Assembly: GCA_030631125.1 (NCBI GenBank)
Contig: DAOVLS010000218.1
Coordinates: 1-5,119, forward strand
Reading direction: 5' to 3'
DNA from: Planctomycetales bacterium
GTDB taxonomy: Bacteria > Planctomycetota > Phycisphaerae > SM23-33
Length of the DNA: 5,119 bases
Positions 1 to 4,735 of the stretch are shown one piece after another. The translations under genes were made by a program, and so were the position numbers. The notes under the pieces are model-generated. The model was given only the letters and a program-made list of their open reading frames with translations, searched no databases and was not told where the DNA came from. Numbering within the stretch: the stretch's first letter is position 1; each line of letters starts with the position of its first letter.

Positions 1-122
1 AGGCCCGATACTGGCCGCACAAGAAAAGAGAAAAACCACCTGGGGCACCGAAACTCCGCAAGGCAAACGAAGCGGAAGTCAAGAAGGCGCAAGAGATTAA
101 GGATAGCAAGATGGCTGCATAG
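1..122 (+). CDS. Possible C-terminal end of an unrecognised rightward gene (partial)
   Basis: An open frame enters from the left edge (first whole codon at base 3) and ends at TAG 120-122, giving a 39-residue tail that begins ARYWPHKKREKPPGAP and ends KDSKMAA. It is very rich in Lys, Arg and Glu, with a helix-like charged end, as is common for the C-terminus of a soluble or nucleic-acid-binding protein. The other two rightward frames are also open over much of this stretch, so the frame choice rests only on the more protein-like composition. I do not recognise the family. A repeat end (135-144) follows 12 bases after the stop, so a transposase-type gene is conceivable, but nothing in the 39 residues shows it. 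Confidence 0.4.
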   Translation, partial: ARYWPHKKREKPPGAPKLRKANEAEVKKAQEIKDSKMAA

Positions 123-134
123 TTCACGGCGTTG

Positions 135-144
135 CATGGCACCC
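135..144. repeat. Solitary end of the CATGGCACCC repeat
   Basis: The 10-mer CATGGCACCC is identical to the right arm (2913-2922) of the inverted-repeat element at 2859-2922. The similarity continues weakly beyond it: both copies are followed by a short GA-containing step and then a T-rich run (151-159 here, 2925-2931 there). No matching GGGTGCCATG left arm is present to its left within the window, so this is a half copy or the right end of an element broken by other events. Confidence 0.55.
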
Positions 145-159
145 ATCGGATTTTGTTTT

Positions 160-190
160 CCCTAGTCCCAAGTCCCTAATCCCCAGTCCC
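160..190 (-). repeat. Heptad array 1: five GGG tracts every 7 nt (minus strand)
   Basis: On the plus strand CCC begins at 160, 167, 174, 181 and 188, an exact 7-nt period, with units of the form AGTCCCN. Read on the minus strand it is GGG-N4 repeated five times, which satisfies the usual G-quadruplex pattern (four or more G3 tracts with loops of 1-7 nt). The 18-mer at 166-183 (TCCCAAGTCCCTAATCCC) recurs exactly at 3382-3399. The array overlaps the 3' end of the membrane-protein gene and supplies its last codons and TAG stop (178-176). Folding into a quadruplex is inference; the period and the shared 18-mer are seen directly. Confidence 0.8.
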
Positions 191-2383
191 TGTCTGTCTT
201 TTCATCATTTCCGCGTGTTGGGCGGCGAAGTTGTCGCGGATGAGGCGGTAGTCGGACCCTTCCATTTCGTTGCGAAAACTAAACGTACCCGAGTCGGTGA
301 TGCGCTGCACTGCCGATCTCTCGCCCCGCGCCAGCGCCCATCCACAGAACAGACCGACGACAATCACCGCTGCGGCGATAATCGGCACGAGACTGCGATA
401 CAGCGTCCGGCGGAAATGGTCATACCGCGTCCAATACAAACCGACAAATTCCCTCACGCCCCAGACCAGCAGAAACGCAACCATGATCGCTGCCAGATAT
501 ACACCGTGCATGGAGGCAAATTCCTGCCTGCTGGAATCGGCGAACGTTCTCGCCCACAGGCCGGCCCAATTACCCTCGTCGGGTTTGAACGGACCAGCCC
601 ACCAACCGACCAGATAGACCACCACAGCCAGGGCGATTAGAGCGCCGACGCCGACGATCCATCGCCGATTCCGCAGGCGAAGCGCCGGCGGGACGGACAA
701 GCCAATCTCTTCGGCCCGCCAGCGGATAGCAGAATAGCCCAGACCCAGAAGCAATACGCATATCGCGCCCAAGGTAACTACAAATTCAAGGAGCGTCTTG
801 CCGGCAGTGTAGTTCAATCCGTACACCCTATCGGATGCCGTCAGGACGTAGGCATAGAGGGCGTAAACCGCCACCGGCACCACAATCGCCAGAAGGCATA
901 TCTTCCCTATTCTGCCCCAGCCGACGAACAGCAGTATGGGTTTGTTTCCGGGCCTTTGGATTATCAGACTCAGCAGCGCCAGCCCGCCCAAAAACAGGGC
1001 CAGGAGAACCAGCACACAAAGCAGCAGAATCAGTCCCATCTCTGCGGCGAGGAACTGCTCTGCCGTCCGCATCGGCTCAAAATCGGGACGATAGCCGGAA
1101 AGCGAGGGAGTAAGATTGGTCATCAGCATTCCGGCGTGCACCAAGTCGCGCTTATCCACCCCGGGCCTCTTGATGATTTCATTGAATTGGGCGTACTGCT
1201 GCTTCCGAGCCGACCGGGCCTGTTCCGCTCGCTCCGGACGGTTGAGTTCCCTATACACCTGCTCGGCGTGCGCCAGACCTTTGACGCGCATATCCCGCGC
1301 CAAAAACAGGCCAATGAACGTCTGACTCCTTGCACCCAACTTTGCCGACATCAGGCCTACGGAATCGACAAGTTCAATTGCCTCATCCGCCCGACCCGCC
1401 TCGGCCAGATCAATCGCATAGGCTAACAACGATCTTCCCAATTCGCGATAATGCCACATTGGCGGCAGAAGAGTTGTCCTCTGGAACACCACCCGCCGCA
1501 TGTGGTCAGTGAGCCGTTCGGGATCGGGCAGCAGGCCCATGCACAATTCAGACATGTCCACGGAGTGGCTGGTGAACTCGGTCTTGCCTAATCCCTTACG
1601 GAACTCGGCCAGGCCGCGAGCGAACAGGTTACGGTCATGAATCTCTACCTGCCAACAATTCTTCTGCTTAACCTTGTCGTTCCAGTCAATGCTTTCGTAC
1701 GTGCGCGACGGGTCTTCGCTGATAGTGCCGGCGGCCTTGATTAGCCACGCCGCTTTTGTAAAGTTATAGAAGGCGTTGTCCGGTTCAATCCGCTCGCCCT
1801 TGTCCATCACAGCCAGCACCTCGTCAAAGCGCTCAGGTTTGATGCGCCCCAGCTTCCTGTCGTATAAACCGCCTATACGCATCAGTTGGACTACATAGTT
1901 GCCGTAATAGACGGGATTTTCAGGCCAGCGGTCTGTGATGGATTTTACATGCTCAAGTGTTGTTTGGGCTGTTGGGACTCCTTCGAATATAAAACGCTCA
2001 TCCTCGGTCAAGTCGTCCGTCCGAGATGTGTATATTACTCCCCGGAGAAGAAGCGAATACTCAACCCTCATCCCAATTGCTATTGCGATGATGACAAGAA
2101 TGGCCCCGGGCACGAGCGCTGCGCGGGCGCTCCAGCGTATGACGCCTCGGACGCGGATTCGCCGGCGATTGGCCTGCCAGAGTTCATCTGCCAGTTGTTG
2201 CGGATCGCCAAGGGACTTTGCGGCGCTGGCGGCGGCTTCTTCGTCGCTCTGACCGGCGCGGCGAAACTCGGCTGCGGAGTCTTCAAGGTGCGCCCGCAAC
2301 TCCTCTGCCACATCCAGCCGCAGTTCCGGGTCCACCCGAAGCCGGTCAGTCAGCAAATCGACCAACTCGTCCCAGGTTTTCAT
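176..2383 (-). CDS. HAAS-domain, seven-helix membrane protein with extracytoplasmic TPR-like region, PadR partner
   Basis: A 735-residue protein starting at ATG 2383-2381. I prefer this start to the in-frame ATG 51 bases upstream because it overlaps the padR-like stop as ATGA, has a G-run (2394-2390) 6 nt upstream, and begins directly at the conserved domain. Residues 1-75 form a helical HAAS/permease-prefix-like domain (MKTWDELVDLL...ELRAHLEDSA...LGDPQQLADELW), a type that usually follows PadR genes. A transmembrane helix is at about 88-105. Residues 106-445 are soluble and include TPR-like helical pairs (about 186-218 and 315-395, e.g. LAYAIDLAEAGRADEAIELV). Six more helices lie near 446-475, 492-513, 531-550, 574-595, 625-645 and 664-684. 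Basic loops after helices 2, 4 and 6 support N-in/C-out topology with the TPR-like region outside. No transporter ATP-binding or enzyme motif is visible. Likely role: membrane sensor or regulator of PadR; this is inference. The final residues TGTGD and stop come from a repeat array. Confidence 0.87.
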   Translation of the reverse strand: MKTWDELVDLLTDRLRVDPELRLDVAEELRAHLEDSAAEFRRAGQSDEEAAASAAKSLGDPQQLADELWQANRRRIRVRGVIRWSARAALVPGAILVIIAIAIGMRVEYSLLLRGVIYTSRTDDLTEDERFIFEGVPTAQTTLEHVKSITDRWPENPVYYGNYVVQLMRIGGLYDRKLGRIKPERFDEVLAVMDKGERIEPDNAFYNFTKAAWLIKAAGTISEDPSRTYESIDWNDKVKQKNCWQVEIHDRNLFARGLAEFRKGLGKTEFTSHSVDMSELCMGLLPDPERLTDHMRRVVFQRTTLLPPMWHYRELGRSLLAYAIDLAEAGRADEAIELVDSVGLMSAKLGARSQTFIGLFLARDMRVKGLAHAEQVYRELNRPERAEQARSARKQQYAQFNEIIKRPGVDKRDLVHAGMLMTNLTPSLSGYRPDFEPMRTAEQFLAAEMGLILLLCVLVLLALFLGGLALLSLIIQRPGNKPILLFVGWGRIGKICLLAIVVPVAVYALYAYVLTASDRVYGLNYTAGKTLLEFVVTLGAICVLLLGLGYSAIRWRAEEIGLSVPPALRLRNRRWIVGVGALIALAVVVYLVGWWAGPFKPDEGNWAGLWARTFADSSRQEFASMHGVYLAAIMVAFLLVWGVREFVGLYWTRYDHFRRTLYRSLVPIIAAAVIVVGLFCGWALARGERSAVQRITDSGTFSFRNEMEGSDYRLIRDNFAAQHAEMMKRQTGTGD

Positions 2384-2727
2384 GTCGCACCCCCAAGCAT
2401 GATCGCATTGACGGCCAGGTCGAACTGACGCCACTCTTCCCTGCGGCGGGCCAGTTCCGTCCGGCCTTTCCTGGCAATCGAGTAATACTTTCGTTTCCGA
2501 CCGGGGGCTTCATCGGCCGGGGCGTCAACCCACCTGGCCGAGATGAAACCTCCTGCCTGGAGGCGATGCAGCGTCGGATACAGCGTCCCCTCCTTCCATT
2601 CCAACCGGCCGCCGGTCCGAGCGTTGACGACCTTGACCATCTCGTAGCCGTACATCGGTCGATCCTTCAACAGCGCCAACACGATCGGAACGATACTGCC
2701 GCGAATAAGGTCCTTCGAAAAATCCAT
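2380..2727 (-). CDS. PadR family transcriptional regulator
   Basis: A 115-residue protein of the size usual for the short (PadR-s2-like) branch: a winged-helix DNA-binding domain followed by one C-terminal dimerisation helix. Family hallmarks are LALLKDRPMYGYEMVKVV (17-34), EGTLYPTLHRLQAGGFI (46-62, recognition helix region), the wing with GRKRKYYSIARKGR (76-89), and the amphipathic C-terminal helix RREEWRQFDLAVNAIM (95-110). An AAGGAG Shine-Dalgarno sequence (2742-2737) sits 9 nt before ATG 2727-2725, which fixes the start. Its TGA stop overlaps the ATG of the membrane-protein gene by 4 nt, implying translational coupling. PadR proteins are generally dimeric repressors responding to small molecules or partner proteins. 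A dyad over the promoter suggests autoregulation. The regulated ligand cannot be read from sequence. Confidence 0.97.
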   Translation of the reverse strand: MDFSKDLIRGSIVPIVLALLKDRPMYGYEMVKVVNARTGGRLEWKEGTLYPTLHRLQAGGFISARWVDAPADEAPGRKRKYYSIARKGRTELARRREEWRQFDLAVNAIMLGGAT

Positions 2728-2750
2728 ATCTCTACTCTCCTTCGATTGTG

Positions 2751-2761
2751 ATAAGCCTTAT
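2751..2761. promoter_or_regulatory. Small perfect palindrome in the padR leader
   Basis: ATAAG-C-CTTAT is a perfect 5-bp-arm palindrome in the predicted 5' leader, between the large dyad and the Shine-Dalgarno sequence. It could be an accessory half-site or chance in AT-rich DNA; little more can be said. Confidence 0.25.
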
Positions 2762-2804
2762 ACCTCGTGTCTCTATGTATAATATACATCGGCTGTCGAG
2801 GTAT
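2760..2804. promoter_or_regulatory. Concentric double dyad, candidate PadR operator
   Basis: Inner palindrome 2775-2789 is ATGTATA-A-TATACAT, perfect 7-bp arms about base 2782. Outer arms ATACCTCG (2760-2767) and CGAGGTAT (2797-2804) are perfect 8-bp complements centred on the same base. The inner site has the form ATGT-N7-ACAT; described PadR operators are dyads with ATGT...ACAT ends, commonly with 8 nt between. It covers the predicted -10, and the right outer arm touches the -35, so binding would block RNA polymerase. Assignment to this PadR is inference from position and pattern. Confidence 0.65.
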
Positions 2805-2808
2805 TCAA
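2779..2808 (-). promoter_or_regulatory. Predicted sigma70-type promoter of the PadR-membrane protein operon
   Basis: On the minus strand, a -35 box TTGAAT (2808-2803, 4/6 to consensus) is followed after 18 nt by a -10 box TATTAT (2784-2779, 5/6). An AT-rich run (2829-2809) lies just upstream, like an UP element. This predicts a start near 2772 and a leader of about 45 nt with the AAGGAG site. A shifted -10 reading (TATATT, 16-nt spacer) is equally possible. The -10 lies inside the palindrome centred at 2782. Confidence 0.6.
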
Positions 2809-2858
2809 GTTAAAATAATACTTTTTTACATCGGGAAGTTTCCGTAGGCTAAATTGCA

Positions 2859-2922
2859 GGGTGCCATGCCTTCACGCGAAGCGGGTAGGCATGTTCATCC
2901 CCTGGGGAAGAACATGGCACCC
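2859..2922. repeat. 64-bp branched inverted-repeat element (REP/MITE-like)
   Basis: The ends are perfect 10-bp inverted repeats, GGGTGCCATG (2859-2868) and CATGGCACCC (2913-2922). Inside, CATGCC (2865-2870) pairs with GGCATG (2888-2893), enclosing a TTC-ACGC-GAA mini-hairpin, and CATGTTC (2890-2896) pairs with GAACATG (2910-2916) around a TCCC-CTG-GGGA core with one A-A mismatch. The arms share CATG words, so the fold can switch between a long outer stem and a three-way junction. It lies between the split-barrel gene and the padR promoter. A T-run follows on the plus strand (2925-2931), so as an intrinsic terminator it would act rightward, against the local genes. It is better read as a dispersed repeat; its right end recurs at 135-144. 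Confidence 0.75.
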
Positions 2923-2944
2923 GACTTTTTTCTTTGGCAGACTG

Positions 2945-3319
2945 CTACAGCAGTTTTTCTGCGCCGGCGAAAACTTCTTCGACGTTGACGACGGCTGCGG
3001 CGTGTCCGGGGCGGTCGCCGTTCCAGCCTTTCATGTCGTCGAAAATCTCGCCGTCGGTCATGTAGTCGATAGCGCCTTTGACCTGGTAGGCCTTGCCTTC
3101 GTTGGTGATGAACAGCAGCGCCCCCCTGCTGCCGGCCTGGATGTTCGCGCGGGTCTTGCTGAAAAAGTTGTCGGCGACGACGAGTTTGTCCTCGCTGAAT
3201 TTCTTCACGCAGGAGGCGTAAATCGCGTTGGGAACCCCGTCGGAATCGACGGTAGTCAAAACTACGGGGCCATTACGATCATCCCACGCCTTCGATACGA
3301 TTTCCGGTAATGCAGCCAT
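2945..3319 (-). CDS. Pyridoxamine 5'-phosphate oxidase-like FMN-binding split-barrel protein
   Basis: A 124-residue single-domain protein with the order of the short PNPOx-like split-barrel family: helix (2-13), first strand GPVVLTTVDSDGVPNAIYAS (17-36), then KLVVADNFFSKTRANI (45-60) where the family places FMN-phosphate-binding Lys/Thr/Arg residues, GALLFITNEGKAYQVKG (66-82), a helical stretch with DGEIFDDMKGW (89-99), and the closing strand HAAAVVNVEEVFAGAEKL (106-123). Proteins of this group are cytoplasmic homodimers that bind FMN or a related flavin; substrate is usually unknown and this is not the vitamin B6 enzyme PdxH, which is much longer. AAGGAG (3333-3328) 8 nt before ATG 3319-3317 supports the start. 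A 92-bp gap to the GTPase upstream and a repeat element downstream make operon membership uncertain; I could not pick a convincing promoter. Confidence 0.9.
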   Translation of the reverse strand: MAALPEIVSKAWDDRNGPVVLTTVDSDGVPNAIYASCVKKFSEDKLVVADNFFSKTRANIQAGSRGALLFITNEGKAYQVKGAIDYMTDGEIFDDMKGWNGDRPGHAAAVVNVEEVFAGAEKLL

Positions 3320-3376
3320 ATGTACATCTCCTTTTCTAATCCATGATCCTTTGCTTCGGTTGTTAATCCGTTTTTT

Positions 3377-3399
3377 CCCAATCCCAAGTCCCTAATCCC
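3377..3399 (-). repeat. Heptad array 2: four GGG tracts (minus strand)
   Basis: Plus-strand CCC begins at 3377, 3383, 3390 and 3397, so the spacing is 6, 7, 7 nt. The 18-mer at 3382-3399 is identical to 166-183 of array 1, and both are preceded by TTTTCCC. On the minus strand this is four G3 tracts with loops of 3-4 nt, a potential G-quadruplex. It begins 12 nt beyond the stop codon of the GTPase gene and ahead of the split-barrel gene. Confidence 0.75.
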
Positions 3400-3411
3400 T
3401 GAACCATACTC

Positions 3412-4392
3412 TTACTGGTGTATTTCCACAATGTCTTTGTCGTGGAGGATTTCGCTTCGGTGCGTGCGTTGCCCGTCGAATCGGCCTTCGCCCCAGATGC
3501 GGGCGAATTTCATTTTTTCCGGCAGGTCGCGGTGGATTTCGGCGGCCAGGTCGGTGATGGTCGAACCGATGTCGAGCGTATAGGGTTTGGCTTTATCGAC
3601 CGGTTTGCCCGGCTCCTTCGTGTACACGCGGATAACGGCCAGCAGTTCCCAAAGCCGGCGTCCCAGGGCGTCCAGCCCTTCGCCGCTCGCGGTGCTTACC
3701 GGTATCATTTCAAGCCGACCCGTATAAAGTTCACGCAGCGCGTCAATATCGCCGGGTGAAACCAGGTCGGTCTTGTTGGCGATGAGGATCGCGCTTCGCT
3801 GATGGTGATTTTCCGGATCGAGTTGGTTGCAGGGCAAAGAGGTCAGTTCCAGATTACGTTCAGCCAATATGGAAAAGGTCTCGTCAATCTGCTCCAGCGG
3901 TTCGGATGAAACGTCAATTACCAGTGCGATTATATCGGCGTAGTTAATCGTCCCCATCAATCCGGATGGAACGTGTTCGGGCGTTATCGGCGGGGTATCG
4001 ACCAGTTGGATTTGCACGTCCTCGTAAGGCCACATGCCGGGAGCCGGAAGGGCTGTCGTGTAAGGATACTCCGCCACTTTTACCGGCGCATTGGTCGTCG
4101 TTGCGACAAGTTGGCTCTTTCCCGTATTGGGCAGACCGATCAGGACCACCTGGCCGGCTCCGCTCTTGGGAATGTGGAACTGGTCGAAACCCTTACTGGA
4201 ACCTTTTTTGACGATATCTTTGCGCATCTGGCTGATGCGGCGTTTGAGATCGCCCTGCATGTGATCGGTTCCCTTGTGCTTGGGAATGGCGCGGAGCATC
4301 TCCTGAAGAGCGTCCAGTTTCTCGGCGTCGGTACCGGCCTGGCGGTAACGCCGGTCGGCCTTTTCATATTCAGGTGTAAGATTCGCAGGCAT
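3412..4392 (-). CDS. DRG/Obg-like GTPase with C-terminal TGS domain
   Basis: A 326-residue cytoplasmic P-loop GTPase. Residues 1-75 are a charged helical region (EYEKADRRYRQAG...DLKRRISQMRKDIVKKG) like the helical start of DRG proteins. The G domain follows: G1 GLPNTGKS (86-93), G2 Thr in YPYTT (109-113), G3 DTPP (132-135), G4 NKTD (206-209), G5 STAS (233-236). A TGS domain occupies about 254-325 and ends in the DRG-type pattern ARIWGEGRFDGQR...LHDKDIVEIH. DRG and related Obg/YchF GTPases act on ribosomes or translation; ribosome association here is inferred from family. The G3 motif has Pro where DxxG normally has Gly. ATG 4392-4390 lacks a clear Shine-Dalgarno sequence, and a TATACT box lies only 7 nt upstream, which fits a leaderless mRNA. 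It is divergent from the amidohydrolase. Confidence 0.93.
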   Translation of the reverse strand: MPANLTPEYEKADRRYRQAGTDAEKLDALQEMLRAIPKHKGTDHMQGDLKRRISQMRKDIVKKGSSKGFDQFHIPKSGAGQVVLIGLPNTGKSQLVATTTNAPVKVAEYPYTTALPAPGMWPYEDVQIQLVDTPPITPEHVPSGLMGTINYADIIALVIDVSSEPLEQIDETFSILAERNLELTSLPCNQLDPENHHQRSAILIANKTDLVSPGDIDALRELYTGRLEMIPVSTASGEGLDALGRRLWELLAVIRVYTKEPGKPVDKAKPYTLDIGSTITDLAAEIHRDLPEKMKFARIWGEGRFDGQRTHRSEILHDKDIVEIHQ

Positions 4393-4399
4393 GGGCGGC

Positions 4400-4405
4400 A
4401 GTATA
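4400..4405 (-). promoter_or_regulatory. Possible -10 box for a leaderless GTPase transcript
   Basis: TATACT on the minus strand (5/6 to TATAAT) ends 7 nt before the ATG of the GTPase gene, so initiation would fall at or next to the start codon. No good -35 is seen: that position lies in the octamer repeats (TTCCGG at an 17-nt spacer). A more distant promoter upstream of the repeats cannot be excluded. Confidence 0.35.
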
Positions 4406-4465
4406 ACCGGAATACCGGAATACCGGAATACCGTGAAGAAGAAAAAACTACCGGAATACCGGAAA
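4406..4465. repeat. Octamer tandem repeats ACCGGAAT, two clusters
   Basis: ACCGGAAT is repeated head to tail at 4406-4413, 4414-4421 and 4422-4429 with a partial fourth unit (ACCG, 4430-4433). After a purine-rich 16-base gap the unit returns at 4450-4457 and, with one change, 4458-4465. On the minus strand it reads ATTCCGGT. It lies immediately upstream of the GTPase start, where the -35 region would be. It may be a simple-sequence expansion or a multi-copy protein-binding site. Confidence 0.85.
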
Positions 4466-4471
4466 AAAACA

Positions 4472-4502
4472 GGGACCAGGGTTTTGGGATCAGGGGTTTG
4501 GG
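4472..4502 (+). repeat. Heptad array 3: five GGG tracts every 7 nt (plus strand)
   Basis: GGG begins at 4472, 4479, 4486, 4493 and 4500, an exact 7-nt period, here on the plus strand. The intervening bases differ from arrays 1 and 2 (GGGACCA, GGGTTTT, GGGATCA, GGGGTTT), so it is a diverged member of the same heptad class in the opposite orientation. It fits the G-quadruplex pattern. It sits in the divergent spacer between the octamer repeats and the palindrome. Confidence 0.75.
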
Positions 4503-4549
4503 AAAAACAGAAAAACGGAACCCGTAATCAGTAATCATCTCTGCTTTGC

Positions 4550-4627
4550 CAACAGCGCCGAACTCCCAAGTCCTGCCTACCGGCAGGCAGCCGGTACGCA
4601 TATCGGCTTGGGAGATCGGCGCTGTTG
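4550..4627. repeat. 78-bp near-perfect palindrome with nested hairpin
   Basis: The arms 4550-4570 and 4607-4627 are complementary at 20 of 21 positions (only 4562/4615 mismatch, A-A). The 36-base centre holds a hairpin CCTGCC (4572-4577)-TACC-GGCAGG (4582-4587), which competes with TACCGG (4578-4583)/CCGGTA (4591-4596). The left arm also contains TCCCAAGTCC, the core word of heptad arrays 1 and 2. It lies upstream of the predicted amidohydrolase promoter, so it is not in that transcript. It has no T-run directly after it on either side (a weak AT hairpin TGAAAAA/TTTTTCA at 4628-4647 follows), so I do not call it a terminator. A dispersed palindromic repeat is the best reading. Confidence 0.8.
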
Positions 4628-4660
4628 TGAAAAAATACGCTTTTTCATCCGAACGGACCA

Positions 4661-4690
4661 TTGTCAATTCCACTCGCGCGTCGGTAGAAT
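4661..4690 (+). promoter_or_regulatory. Predicted sigma70-type promoter of the amidohydrolase gene
   Basis: TTGTCA (4661-4666, 5/6 to consensus) and TAGAAT (4685-4690, 5/6) are separated by 18 nt. The start would fall near 4697, giving a leader of about 39 nt before ATG 4736. The box pair is the best rightward match seen in the divergent spacer and lies just after the repeats. Confidence 0.6.
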
Positions 4691-4735
4691 CGTACATGTG
4701 AAGTTCTTTGAAGATGAATTAAACCAGTGGAGATA

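Noticed and set aside
1886..2428. 180-codon rightward open frame opposite the HAAS membrane protein
   Set aside because: It is antisense to the conserved HAAS-TM1 coding region and its translation shows no domain pattern; a shadow frame.
2381..2434. Upstream ATG (2434-2432) as the start of the membrane protein
   Set aside because: It would add 17 residues inside the PadR gene, ahead of the conserved domain; the ATGA overlap at 2383-2380 is the more typical operon start.
2859..2931. Intrinsic terminator of the split-barrel gene
   Set aside because: The hairpin is strong, but its T-run is on the plus strand, so it would stop rightward transcripts only; there is no U-run in the leftward direction.
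2861..3310. 149-codon rightward open frame opposite the split-barrel gene
   Set aside because: Starts inside the inverted-repeat element and runs antisense to a clear FMN-binding family protein with a good ribosome site.
3320..3327. ATGTACAT next to the split-barrel start as a second PadR operator
   Set aside because: It is an 8-bp palindrome with ATGT/ACAT words but lacks the 7-nt centre of the padR dyad, and it falls between the Shine-Dalgarno sequence and ATG, where chance is a sufficient explanation.
4406..4465. CRISPR array
   Set aside because: The repeats are 8-bp head-to-tail units without unique spacers of regular length.
3973..4527. 184-codon rightward open frame opposite the GTPase start
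   Set aside because: Antisense to the G domain and continuing through repeats; no plausible protein.
4140..4697. 185-codon leftward open frame through the divergent spacer into the GTPase gene
   Set aside because: It reads through the palindrome, heptad and octamer repeats and overlaps the GTPase gene in the wrong frame; no family pattern.
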